Below are positions 15,843 through 23,595 of a stretch of DNA of 64,000 nt, in pieces. Below the pieces are notes generated by a model, which saw nothing but the letters and a program-made list of their open reading frames with translations, searched no databases and had not been told where the DNA came from. Position numbers and translations under genes: made by a program. This DNA is from Micromonospora mirobrigensis (GTDB lineage Bacteria > Actinomycetota > Actinomycetes > Mycobacteriales > Micromonosporaceae), in assembly GCF_900091555.1 (NCBI RefSeq), contig NZ_FMCX01000003.1:620001-684000 (forward strand). Reading direction: 5' to 3'. Each line of letters begins with the position of its first letter. Position 1 is the first letter of the stretch.

Positions 15843-16562
15843 TCAGATCTTGGTTACCTGGTTGAAGTTCAGCTCGACCGGAGTCTCCCGGCCGAAGATC
15901 GACACCAGCACCTTGAGCTTCTGCTGGTCGGCGTTGATCTCGCTGATCGTCGCCGGCAGCGAGGCGAACGCGCCGTCGGTGACGGTGACCGAGTCGCCGA
16001 CCTCGAAGTCGAGGACCCTGACCTCGGGCTTGGCCTTCTTCTGCTCGGTCTCGACCGCCGGGGCCAGCCACTTCAGCACCTCGTCGAGGCTCAGCGGCGC
16101 CGGACGGTCGGCCCGGTCGGTCGCCCCGACGAAGCCGGTCACGCCCGGGGTGTTCCGGACGCAGGAGTAGGACTCCGCGGTCAGCTCCATCCGCACCAGG
16201 ATGTAGCCCGGGAAGACCTTGGCCTGCACCTGGGAGCGCTTGCCGTTCTTGACCTCGACCTCTTCCCGGGTCGGCACCTCGACCTGGTAGATGAAGTCCT
16301 CCATGTCGAGGGAGGTGATCCGGGTCTCGAGGTTGGTCTTGACCTTGTTCTCGTAGCCGGCGTACGAGTGGACCACGTACCAGTCACCGGGGGCGTAGCG
16401 CAGCTTCTGGCGCAGCTCGGCGACCGGGTCGAAGTCCTCCTCCACCGGCTCACTGGTCGGGAACTCGGACTCGTTGGCGGCCTCGACCGACTCGTCACCA
16501 GCCGCCGTCGCCACCGCGGACTGCTCGTCCGTGGTCTCGGCGGTCTCGTCGTACTCAGGCAC
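15843..16562 (-). CDS. nusG: Transcription termination/antitermination protein NusG
   Basis: Universal elongation factor that binds the RNA polymerase clamp and couples to Rho or the ribosome. 239 residues: an acidic, poorly conserved N-terminal extension (1-50, typical of actinobacteria), the NGN domain (from [12 protein letters not shown]) and a C-terminal KOW domain ([19 protein letters not shown]). GTG start at 16562. It follows secE by 38 bases in the conserved secE-nusG pair. Confidence 0.97.
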   Translation of the reverse strand: MPEYDETAETTDEQSAVATAAGDESVEAANESEFPTSEPVEEDFDPVAELRQKLRYAPGDWYVVHSYAGYENKVKTNLETRITSLDMEDFIYQVEVPTREEVEVKNGKRSQVQAKVFPGYILVRMELTAESYSCVRNTPGVTGFVGATDRADRPAPLSLDEVLKWLAPAVETEQKKAKPEVRVLDFEVGDSVTVTDGAFASLPATISEINADQQKLKVLVSIFGRETPVELNFNQVTKI

Positions 16563-16600
16563 GCTCGCTCACTTCCGTCACTATCGGCACATCAGGCCGG

Positions 16601-16996
16601 TCAGCTGGGGTTGCCGAAGACCCACAGCACGCCCTTCGCGAACGCGAAGTCGAGCAGTCCGACGATCGTCAGCATCACGGCGACGAAGGTGACCACCACG
16701 GCGGTGTAGGTCAACAGCTCCTTGCGGGTCGGCCAGATGACCTTACGCAGCTCGGCCACGACCTCGCGGAAGAACCGCGCGATGCGGGCGAAGAGCCCGA
16801 TCCGCTCGGTGTCCCTCCGGGTCTTCCGGCCGTCGGACGACTCGGCCCGGGCCCGGGCCCGGGTGGCGGTGCCACCCCGGGAGACCGGCTCGTCGGTGGC
16901 GGTGGCCTCGTCGTCGGCCACGTCGTCGACGACCTCGTCGCGCTCGTCGCGCAGCTCGTCGCCGGCGTCCTCGCCGCGCCGCTTGCTCTCGGCCAC
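16601..16996 (-). CDS. secE: Preprotein translocase subunit SecE
   Basis: Essential subunit that clamps SecY in the Sec channel. 131 residues: a long charged cytoplasmic N-terminus (about 75 residues, rich in Asp/Glu/Arg), the amphipathic helix with FFREVVAELRKVIWPTRKE, and one membrane segment near 100-125. The frame is open far upstream, but GTG 16996 preceded by GGAGGG fits best. It lies between tRNA-Trp and nusG, as in mycobacteria. Confidence 0.95.
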   Translation of the reverse strand: MAESKRRGEDAGDELRDERDEVVDDVADDEATATDEPVSRGGTATRARARAESSDGRKTRRDTERIGLFARIARFFREVVAELRKVIWPTRKELLTYTAVVVTFVAVMLTIVGLLDFAFAKGVLWVFGNPS

Positions 16997-17211
16997 TTCG
17001 CCCTCCGTAGCGGGATCTCGGGTCGCACACCGGTGGGGTATGCGCGGCGTGTGGTCACGCCGGCCGGACCAACCGTCCCGCGACGGGCCGCGGCCGGCGG
17101 ATCGACCAGGGCGGACCCGATCGCCTCGGAACCACCCCGCCGATGCCACCACCACGGGCCGGACGCCGCCGGGCGGCGGCGCGACCCACGGGAACGGTCA
17201 GGCCTGAGGCG

Positions 17212-17284
<73 letters not shown>

Positions 17285-17351
17285 GTGCGGCAACTCTCAC
17301 CCCACCCGGTCGCGAACGACCGCGCAGGGGTCACTTGCCCCACGGCGGACC

Positions 17352-17381
17352 AGTGTACGGGTAGTGGTGCGACTTTCCCAA
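17352..17381 (-). promoter_or_regulatory. Candidate promoter for tRNA-Trp-secE-nusG
   Basis: Minus-strand TTGGGA (17376-17381), 18-base spacer, TACACT (17352-17357), about 65 bases before the tRNA 5' end. The -10 is good and the -35 fair. Confidence 0.5.
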
Positions 17382-17412
17382 CCGGTCCACCCCCAGCGCG
17401 TCGGAACGCCCG

Positions 17413-17805
17413 TCAGGCCGGTGTGCGCACGGTCGCCCGAGCCTGCGACAGGACCTTCTCGCCCCGGCAGGTCGCGGTGACATCGAGCCTGGTCAGACCC
17501 TCCTCGGTGACCTCACGGACCACCGCGGAGACCTCGATCTCGGTGCCCTGATCGTCGTCCGGGACGACCACCGGCCGGGCGAACCGCACGTTGTAGTCGA
17601 CCACCGCGTCGGACGCGCCGGCCCAGCCGGTCAGCGCGCGGCCCACCAGCGCCATGGTGAACATCCCGTGGGCGATGACGCCGGGCAGGCCGACCCCGGT
17701 GGCGATCCGGTCGCTCCAGTGGATCGGGTTGAAGTCACCGGAGGCGCCGGCGTAACGGACCAGGTCCGCGCGGGTCACCCGGAAGGTCTGGGTGGGCAGC
17801 TCCAT
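17413..17805 (-). CDS. hadB: MaoC-like (3R)-hydroxyacyl dehydratase, catalytic HadB-type subunit
   Basis: 130 residues, single hot-dog fold. The hydratase-2 signature D-x4-H is visible as GDFNPIHWSD, with the following GVIAHGMFTMAL helix. In mycobacteria HadB is the catalytic subunit and pairs with HadA or HadC to dehydrate beta-hydroxyacyl-ACP in FAS-II. It starts one base after the hadA stop. The gene position between rpmG and tRNA-Trp matches M. tuberculosis. Micromonosporaceae make no mycolic acids, so the substrate here is probably an ordinary or specialised fatty acyl chain. Confidence 0.85.
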   Translation of the reverse strand: MELPTQTFRVTRADLVRYAGASGDFNPIHWSDRIATGVGLPGVIAHGMFTMALVGRALTGWAGASDAVVDYNVRFARPVVVPDDDQGTEIEVSAVVREVTEEGLTRLDVTATCRGEKVLSQARATVRTPA

Positions 17806-17806
17806 G

Positions 17807-18253
17807 TCAGGCCTCCCCGCGTACGACGATCTTGGACCAGACGGTGACCACCGGCTCGCCGGCCACCGTGGCGACCTCGGTGCGGGTGGTCAGGAAACCG
17901 TGCCCGCCGCGGCTGGTGATCTCGTCGATGCTGCTCACGCAGACCAGCTCGTCGCCGGCCACCACCGGACGGGTGTACGCGAACCGCTGGTCGCCGTGGA
18001 CGACGCGGCTGTAGTCCACGCCGAGCGCCGGATCCTCGACGATCCGGGCGTTCGCGGCCATGGTGAGCACCTGGGGGAAGGTCGGCGGGGCCACCACGTC
18101 CGGATGGCCGAGCGCGCGGGCCGCCTCCGGGTCGTGGTACGCCGCGTCGGTGGCGCCGATCGCGGTGGCGAACTCGCGGATCTTTTCTCGGCCCACCTGG
18201 TAGGGGGCGGTCGGCGGATAGCTCCGGCCGACGAAGGACGGGTCCAGGGACAT
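17807..18253 (-). CDS. hadA: MaoC-like dehydratase, HadA-type non-catalytic subunit
   Basis: 148 residues, N-terminal MaoC hot-dog type: VGREKIREFATAIG, then HPDVVAPPTFPQVLTMA, both close in wording to mycobacterial HadA. It lacks the D-x4-H catalytic pattern, in keeping with the HadA role of binding the acyl chain while HadB supplies catalysis. Its stop is one base from the hadB start, so a 1:1 complex is expected. A hadC homologue is not present, unlike in mycobacteria. Confidence 0.85.
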   Translation of the reverse strand: MSLDPSFVGRSYPPTAPYQVGREKIREFATAIGATDAAYHDPEAARALGHPDVVAPPTFPQVLTMAANARIVEDPALGVDYSRVVHGDQRFAYTRPVVAGDELVCVSSIDEITSRGGHGFLTTRTEVATVAGEPVVTVWSKIVVRGEA

Positions 18254-18276
18254 GCCGCCGAACCTACACGCAAAAA

Positions 18277-18338
18277 CGATCGCCGATCCGGACGGAGGCC
18301 GGCCGTTGGGGGCCGTCAGCCGTGCGGATCGGCGATCG
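18277..18338. repeat. Long-arm inverted repeat between rpmG and hadA
   Basis: Perfect 14-base arms CGATCGCCGATCCG (18277-18290) and complement (18325-18338) around a 34-base loop rich in GGCC. It starts 24 bases before the hadA ATG and ends 42 bases past the rpmG stop. It could terminate rpmG transcription, fold in the hadA leader, or bind a regulator. Confidence 0.65.
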
Positions 18339-18379
18339 GATGCTGCTTCGGGGACCTGGCCGGCAGTGCCGGCCGCAGG

Positions 18380-18547
18380 TCAGCGGGTCTCGCGGTGGAT
18401 CGTGTGCTTGCCGTCCCGGGGGCAGAACTTCTTCAGCTCGATGCGGTCCGGGTCGTTACGACGGTTCTTGCGCGTGATGTAGTTGCGCTCCTTGCACTCC
18501 ACACACGCCAAAGTGATCTTCGGCCGGACATCGGTCGCCTTCGCCAC
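18380..18547 (-). CDS. rpmG: 50S ribosomal protein L33
   Basis: 55 residues, GTG start at 18547. It has the CxxC pairs (CVEC near 15-18, then FCPRDGKHT with a single Cys at 42), so the zinc set is C15, C18 and C42 with no obvious fourth cysteine. The core reads [22 protein letters not shown]. Too short for automatic length cut-offs but clear. It sits between tRNA-Met and hadA, as rpmG2 does in M. tuberculosis. Confidence 0.95.
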   Translation of the reverse strand: MAKATDVRPKITLACVECKERNYITRKNRRNDPDRIELKKFCPRDGKHTIHRETR

Positions 18548-18680
18548 GGCGGAGTGCCTTCCTCGCTAACGGACAACAACTACGACGCATGAGCCTACGC
18601 GCTGATGACGTGGACATGCAAAGTGGGCGCCTGTGGCGCCCGTCCCACCGACCACCGGGAACGAGCCCGGAGGACGAGAG

Positions 18681-18753
18681 TAGCGGTGGCCGGACTTGAA
18701 CCGGCGACACAGCGATTATGAGCCGCTTGCTCTACCATCTGAGCTACACCGCC
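18681..18753 (-). tRNA. metT: tRNA-Met (anticodon CAT)
   Basis: 73-base cloverleaf with acceptor GGCGGTG/CACCGCT (terminal G-U), discriminator A, D-loop AGCTCAGATGGTAGAGC and anticodon loop CTCATAA. The paired first base and position next to rpmG suggest the elongator; a tRNA-Ile2 with modified CAT is less likely. CCA not encoded. Confidence 0.92.
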
Positions 18754-18778
18754 GTGGCGGGTCCAGCCGGACCCTTTG

Positions 18779-18851
18779 AGCCCCCTTACGGAATCGAACC
18801 GTAGACCTTCTCCTTACCATGGAGACGCTCTGCCGACTGAGCTAAGGGGGC
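18779..18851 (-). tRNA. thrT: tRNA-Thr (anticodon GGT)
   Basis: 73-base cloverleaf: GCCCCCT/AGGGGGC acceptor, discriminator T, anticodon stem TCTCC/GGAGA around ATGGTAA giving GGT. It is 25 bases upstream of tRNA-Met on the same strand and likely shares its transcript. Confidence 0.95.
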
Positions 18852-18887
18852 CTACCCGATCACCCCGGAGGGCGTCGCGCAGGGGAT

Positions 18888-18916
18888 ACATTACACGGCC
18901 TCCTGGCGGCCGTGAA
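18888..18916 (-). promoter_or_regulatory. Candidate promoter of tRNA-Thr/tRNA-Met/rpmG, with palindromic spacer
   Basis: Minus-strand TTCACG (18911-18916), 17-base spacer, TAATGT (18888-18893), 37 bases before the tRNA. The spacer carries an inverted repeat, CACGGCC (18894-18900) and GGCCGTG (18908-18914), so a repressor could sit between the two boxes. Confidence 0.55.
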
Positions 18917-18947
18917 ATCGGATCCCCTGCTATGCCATCCGCGCAGC

Positions 18948-21464
18948 TCAGGGCACCACACGCAGGCGCGGCAGCTCGCCCACGGTGATCGACTCCGGGT
19001 CGACCTGGGCGCCGAACCACGCCTCCAGACGCTCGTACGGCAGCGGGCGGCTGAACAGGAAGCCCTGGCCGATCTCGCAGCCGATGTCCTGGAGCAGCTC
19101 CAGGGTCAGCTCGCTCTCCACCCCCTCGGCCACCACCGCCAGGCCGAACTGCTGGGAGAGCGTCACCACCGCGTTGACGATCGCCAGGTCGCCCGGGTCG
19201 GTCGCCATCCCCTGCACGAAGGAACGGTCGACCTTCACCTCGTGCACGGGCAGCCGGCGAAGGTACGCCAGCGAGGAGGAGCCGGTGCCGAAGTCGTCCA
19301 CCGACAGCCGTACGCCGAGGTCGCGCAGCCGGCGCAGGGTCGGGATCGGCCGGTCGGTGCCGTCCAGCAGCCCGGTCTCCCGGATCTCGAAGGTGAGCCG
19401 CTGCGCGGGCACGCCGTACTCCGTGAGCAGGTCCCGGACCCGGTCGGGGAAGTCGCGGTCGGTGAGCGTACGCGCGGAGAGGTTGACCGCGACGGCGAGC
19501 GGCTGCGCGGCGTGCGTCCAGTCCCGACTGCGCCGCAGCCCCTCCCGGAGGACCAGCTCGGTGAGCCGGCCCAGTTGTCCGGTGTGCTCGGCCACCGCGA
19601 CGAAGTCCTCGGGGGCCACCGTGCCGTGCGCCGGGTGCTCCCAGCGGGCCAGGCACTCGACGCCGACCAGCCGACGGTCCCGCAGCGTCACCTTGGGTTG
19701 GAAGTAGACCTCCAGCTCGCCGTCGTCCAACGCCCGGCGCAGGTCGCCGGCGAGGCCGAGGCGGCGCAACGACCGCGACTCCAGCGCCGGGTTGAACAGC
19801 TGGACGCTGCCCGGCACCGACTTCGCCGCCGTGGCGGCCAGGTCGACCCGTTGCAACAGGGTGGCCGCGTCGCTGCCGTGCTCCGGGTGTACGGCCACCC
19901 CCACGGCGGTGTCCACGTCGAGGGTGAGCGCGTCGAAGGCCATCTCACCGCGGATCCGCTCGCGCAGCTGGCCGGCCAGTTCCAGGGCCGCGTCCGCGCT
20001 CTCGCACCGCAACGTCACCAGGAACTCGTCCCCGCCGGCCCGCCCCACCAGCGCCGAGGAGGGAGCGCAGGTGCGCAGCCGCTCGGCCACCTCGGCGAGG
20101 ACCCGGTCCCCGGCCGCGTGACCAAGGGACTCGTTGACCTGCCGCAGTCCGTCGACGTCGAAGAGCAGCAGGGCGACCACCTCACCGGGCGCCCGGATCT
20201 TCACCGCCTCCTCCAGCGCGCCGGTGATCCGGCGCCGGTTGGGCAGCTTGGTGAGCGTGTCGTGGTACGCGTCGTGGCGCAGCCGGTCGACCAGCCGGGA
20301 GTTCTCCAGGGCGACGGCGGCGTGCGCGGCGACCGTCTCGAAGACCGGATTGTCCTCGGGCGAGAACCGGCCGACGTCGCTGAGTCGATTGACCACCTCC
20401 AGGGTGCCGATCACGGCCTCACCGGATCGGAGCGGCACGATGATCGCGTCCTTGATCCCGGTCTGGCGCACCGCCTCGAGCCGTTGGCGGTCGCTGCCGA
20501 GCACGTATGTGCGCCGGTCCTTGACGACCTGCTCCCGCAGCTCGGCAGGGGTGGTGGCGAAGTCGAGCAGGCCGCGCCCGTCCACCCGGGAGGTGAGCAG
20601 TACCTCGGGGTGACGGCCCTGGGCCGGCAGCCAGAGCGTGGAGTACTCGGCCTGCATGAGTGCTCGCACCCGCCCCAGCAGGGCGTCGGGCAGAGTCCCG
20701 TCCTGTCCGCTGCGCGTCATGGCCTGGGTCAGTTCGTAGATGTCGGCGAGCGTGCGGTGCTGACGAAGGAACTTCGCGTACGCCCGGTAGACCACGGCGA
20801 CGATGAGCGCGAGCGCGCCGAGCAGGAGCAGCGACCAGCGGGTGGCGCTGACCGCGATGAGAATGATCAGGCCGACCGTGGCGTTGACCCCGGCCGCCAC
20901 CAACGGGGCGGTGGACGTTCGCACCACCTCCAGCCCGGCCTGCCAGCCCTGCAACAGGGTGATGACACCGACGACGGCCGCCAAGGTGACCAGGGTGATG
21001 GTGCTGACCGCGGCGAAGAGGATGCCCCAGGTGCCCGGGCCGACGCCCCGGATGTCGGGGAGCGCCAGCAGCACCAGGACGCCCACCGAGGTCGCGGCCG
21101 CGGCGCGAGCCACGTTGAACGCGAGCTTCGCCGTGCCGAGTCGCCGGCGGAGCTGACTCACCACGGCTGCGACCGTGGCCACCAGGACCACGGTCAGCGG
21201 GGGTAGGTAGAACAGGGACAGGACGAGCGGGATCTCGGTGATCGTCGCGGCCAGGGTCTGGCGACGGACCACGAAGCTGAGCACCGGGAACTGCGCCGCC
21301 ACGAGGGCGACGAGCAGAAGGGCGGCCAGCCCCCACTCACCGGCAGGCTTCTCCGCCGCGACCACCATCAACAGACAGCACAGGACAGCGAGAAGCGTCA
21401 GTGGCCCGGTGATCAGCCAGGCGAGATCAGTGGGACGCCGGACCTTCGCCGTGTGGGTCGCCAT
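18948..21464 (-). CDS. Membrane-bound GGDEF/EAL cyclic-di-GMP enzyme with GAF domain
   Basis: 838 residues. About residues 1-215 hold six to eight membrane segments; a GAF-like domain covers about 240-390 (VIGTLEVVNRLSD); GGDEF about 395-550 with an intact AGGDEF near 476; EAL about 560-815. The EAL core has ECLARWEH (E kept, A replaced by C), NLSART, EIRETG, VDDFGTG, KVDRSF, AEGVE and GQGF, so the metal and substrate residues for phosphodiesterase activity are present. No RxxD inhibitory site precedes GGDEF. It could be bifunctional. A 43-residue peptide gene lies 104 bases upstream on the same strand. Confidence 0.93.
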   Translation of the reverse strand: MATHTAKVRRPTDLAWLITGPLTLLAVLCCLLMVVAAEKPAGEWGLAALLLVALVAAQFPVLSFVVRRQTLAATITEIPLVLSLFYLPPLTVVLVATVAAVVSQLRRRLGTAKLAFNVARAAAATSVGVLVLLALPDIRGVGPGTWGILFAAVSTITLVTLAAVVGVITLLQGWQAGLEVVRTSTAPLVAAGVNATVGLIILIAVSATRWSLLLLGALALIVAVVYRAYAKFLRQHRTLADIYELTQAMTRSGQDGTLPDALLGRVRALMQAEYSTLWLPAQGRHPEVLLTSRVDGRGLLDFATTPAELREQVVKDRRTYVLGSDRQRLEAVRQTGIKDAIIVPLRSGEAVIGTLEVVNRLSDVGRFSPEDNPVFETVAAHAAVALENSRLVDRLRHDAYHDTLTKLPNRRRITGALEEAVKIRAPGEVVALLLFDVDGLRQVNESLGHAAGDRVLAEVAERLRTCAPSSALVGRAGGDEFLVTLRCESADAALELAGQLRERIRGEMAFDALTLDVDTAVGVAVHPEHGSDAATLLQRVDLAATAAKSVPGSVQLFNPALESRSLRRLGLAGDLRRALDDGELEVYFQPKVTLRDRRLVGVECLARWEHPAHGTVAPEDFVAVAEHTGQLGRLTELVLREGLRRSRDWTHAAQPLAVAVNLSARTLTDRDFPDRVRDLLTEYGVPAQRLTFEIRETGLLDGTDRPIPTLRRLRDLGVRLSVDDFGTGSSSLAYLRRLPVHEVKVDRSFVQGMATDPGDLAIVNAVVTLSQQFGLAVVAEGVESELTLELLQDIGCEIGQGFLFSRPLPYERLEAWFGAQVDPESITVGELPRLRVVP

Positions 21465-21568
21465 TGCGCTCCCTTACGTCACCGATCTCTGCTCCGGGGC
21501 GGTCGGACCGCACCACCTCGGTCCAGCGGTGAGACCCTCGACTCACCTGCGGCGAAGGGCGTCTACGT

Positions 21569-21700
21569 CTAGTGCCACTCGAACTCGAGGGTGGCGAGGT
21601 TGCCGGCGTCGGAGAGGCCGGCACCAGCGGCAGCGCCGGCGAAGAGCGCGAGCAGCATCATGGTCATGCCGAGCAGCCGACCCAGCTTTTGAGTAGGCAT
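21569..21700 (-). CDS. 43-residue peptide with hydrophobic N-terminal segment
   Basis: Starts at ATG 21700 with AGGAGT eight bases upstream. It begins MPTQKLGRLLG, followed by a hydrophobic run MTMMLLALFAGAAAGAGL and a short polar tail ending EFEWH. The layout is that of a signal peptide plus a tail of about 15 residues (SDAGNLATLEFEWH), or a single-span membrane peptide. It lies just upstream of, and co-directional with, the GGDEF/EAL gene, and may share its transcript. I do not recognise a family. An exported signalling peptide is one possibility; a small membrane regulator is another. Confidence 0.7.
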   Translation of the reverse strand: MPTQKLGRLLGMTMMLLALFAGAAAGAGLSDAGNLATLEFEWH

Positions 21701-21983
21701 CGTGTGACTCCTGTCGGGGAACGTAAGCACGAGGGGGGTGAAGATTCCATGATGGTGCCACAACCCACGAAGTCAACAAACCCCTCGCAGCCCTGACTCC
21801 ACCTGGATGCCAGCAAGTCCGACCGATCGGCAGGACCGTTTGACTGGCGGGGTGATACCCGCCCTCACGCGTCGATCACGGGCGGTTCAGCTGCTGATCA
21901 CTCTGACCTAACGAACTAACAGCCGAATACTCCCCAGCTACCGCAAAGCATCCCTGTCCTTTGAGGACCCCCCGGGGCAGGCG

Positions 21984-22460
21984 TCATGAGTCGCGCGGCG
22001 CCGGCACACCGGCCCACGGCACGGGCAGCGGGTGTCGCCGCAGCACCGTGTCGAGCACGTCGGCGATCGTCCGCCGGGACAGTTCACCGGCGACGGCTCG
22101 GCCCACGCGGTCGTAGATGTCGTCCAGGACGGGAGCGATCCCGTAGCCGACCGGGCAGTCCTGCCGTGGCTGGTGCGGGTGCAGCGCGAACACCGGTCCC
22201 GGCTCGACGGCCGCGTACACCTCGGCGAGGGTGATGCCGGTGGCCGGCGTACACAGCGACCACCCGCCGCCGGGTCCGAGGCCGGCGGCGACCATGCCGG
22301 CGTCGCGCAGCGGGCCGAGGGCCCGACGGACCGCGGCCGGATTGCTGTCCAGGCTGGCCGCGATCTGGTCGCTGGTCAGCCCGGTGTGACCGTGCCGCTG
22401 CGCCAGCGCGAGCCAGCACAGGGCATGAACGGCCACGGTGAGGCGACTGTTGCCGGCCAT
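21984..22460 (-). CDS. Rrf2 family transcriptional regulator
   Basis: 158 residues from ATG 22460. The N-terminal winged helix starts NSRLTVAVHALCWLALAQ, with the Rrf2 recognition segment ASLDSNPAAVRRALGPL and the wing GLGPGGGWSL. The usual three-cysteine Fe-S cluster is not present: only one cysteine (QDCPVG) lies in that loop, so it probably senses through something other than an Fe-S centre, or through a single thiol. It is divergent from the NIPSNAP gene, and a perfect palindrome (22510-22526) lies between them, so autoregulation and control of that gene are likely. Confidence 0.88.
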   Translation of the reverse strand: MAGNSRLTVAVHALCWLALAQRHGHTGLTSDQIAASLDSNPAAVRRALGPLRDAGMVAAGLGPGGGWSLCTPATGITLAEVYAAVEPGPVFALHPHQPRQDCPVGYGIAPVLDDIYDRVGRAVAGELSRRTIADVLDTVLRRHPLPVPWAGVPAPRDS

Positions 22461-22509
22461 GGCTTCTCCGTCCGGGCGGTTGCGCTTTCGATCACCGTCA
22501 GGATAATTC

Positions 22510-22526
22510 GTAACAATGTTTGTTAC
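22510..22526. promoter_or_regulatory. Probable Rrf2 operator
   Basis: GTAACAA-TGT-TTGTTAC: perfect 7-base arms, 17 bases in all, AT-rich in a GC-rich neighbourhood. It is 50 bases from the Rrf2 start and 15 bases before the NIPSNAP start, overlapping the site where its leader must begin. Confidence 0.75.
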
Positions 22527-22540
22527 AGAAAGGGGTTGAT

Positions 22541-23293
22541 GTGCAGCCTTCCGACTTCGCCAGCTGCGCCGTCGTGGAGATGCGGCGGTACGCGCTGCGC
22601 CCCGGACACTTCGACGACCTGCAACGGGTCTTCCAGCCCTGGCTCGTCGCGAGCCAGGAGCAGGCCGGAATGCGGCTCGGTGGACAGTTCCGGGACCGGG
22701 AGGACCCGGACCGCTTCGTGTGGTTCCGCGGCTTCGCCGGCATGGACCAGCGCCGCGAGGCGCTGGAGTCCTTCTACTACGGGCCGGTGTGGCAGGCGCA
22801 CCGCGACGCGGCCAACGCCACGATGCTCGACAGCGACGATGTGCTCCTGCTCCGCCCGACCGAGCCGGCACACCACCCGGCCGCGCCGGCGACGCCCGGG
22901 TTGCCCGGACCGACGGCGAGCCCGACCTGGGCCGTCGCCCATGTGTGGGCGCTGCCGGCCGACGCCGGCCTGGAGGCGTGGCTGACCACCTCGGGTCACG
23001 CGGTTCTTCAGCGGGCCTTCGGCGTGCCGGTGGCCATGTGGCGGACCGAGCCGGCGGAGAACACCTTCCCGCGGCTGCCGGTACGCGATGGTCGCTTCGT
23101 GGTGTCGCTGGCCATGTTCGAGGATGGGGAACGGTGGGGCCTCGCCGCGGACCGACTCGAGAGCGAACCGGAGTGGCGCCGGATCACCGCTCGGCTCTCC
23201 GAGGCCGGGGTGACGAGCGAGGTGAACCACCTCCAGCCGACCGCCACTTCGGGCCACCCGATGCCGGCGGTTGCGGGGGTCGTCGAGGGCTGA
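22541..23293 (+). CDS. NIPSNAP family protein
   Basis: 250 residues with two related alpha/beta-barrel-like halves. The first holds VVEMRRYALRPGHFDDL and the NIPSNAP-type FVWFRGFAGMDQRREALESFY; the second is more diverged. GTG 22541 is chosen because AAAGGGG lies 8 bases upstream; a TTG at 22520 would overlap the operator. The family belongs to the dimeric alpha/beta-barrel group (antibiotic monooxygenase-like). Its reaction is not known. Divergent Rrf2 control suggests induction by a chemical stress. Confidence 0.85.
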   Translation: MQPSDFASCAVVEMRRYALRPGHFDDLQRVFQPWLVASQEQAGMRLGGQFRDREDPDRFVWFRGFAGMDQRREALESFYYGPVWQAHRDAANATMLDSDDVLLLRPTEPAHHPAAPATPGLPGPTASPTWAVAHVWALPADAGLEAWLTTSGHAVLQRAFGVPVAMWRTEPAENTFPRLPVRDGRFVVSLAMFEDGERWGLAADRLESEPEWRRITARLSEAGVTSEVNHLQPTATSGHPMPAVAGVVEG

Positions 23294-23316
23294 TTGCCGC
23301 CTCTCGCCGAACGACG

Positions 23317-23354
23317 ACGGCCCCCGATCAGCATCTCTGCTGTTCGGGGGCCGT
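23317..23354 (+). terminator. Terminator between the NIPSNAP gene and tRNA-Tyr
   Basis: Arms ACGGCCCCCGA and TCGGGGGCCGT with a 16-base loop. It lies 23 bases past the NIPSNAP stop and is symmetric, so it may also end the tRNA-Tyr transcript from the other strand. Confidence 0.75.
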
Positions 23355-23366
23355 TCTCACGCCTGG

Positions 23367-23447
23367 TGGCGGGTAGAGGATTCGAACCTCTGAAGCTTTC
23401 GCGACGGATTTACAGTCCGCTCCCATTGGCCGCTCGGGCAACCCGCC
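23367..23447 (-). tRNA. tyrT: tRNA-Tyr (anticodon GTA)
   Basis: 81-base class II tRNA with a long variable arm. Acceptor GGCGGGT/ACCCGCC, discriminator A, anticodon loop CTGTAAA giving GTA, T-loop GGTTCGAATCC. CCA not encoded. A weak promoter (TTGCGC-19-TATCCT, 23486-23516) lies upstream. Confidence 0.95.
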
Positions 23448-23595
23448 AGGGCATCGCCACCACGTTCAACGCGGCAGCGGAAGCAAGGATAGCGGTCACC
23501 CCCGGGCCCGGCGCAACCGGGTACCGTCAGGGGGTCGCACCGCTGGTCAGCGGAGGACAGAACATGACAGACCGCCGGACAGCAGGAGCATGATC

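Noticed and set aside
17807..18253. HadA as a catalytic hydratase
   Set aside because: The D-x4-H pattern is not present; only HadB has it.
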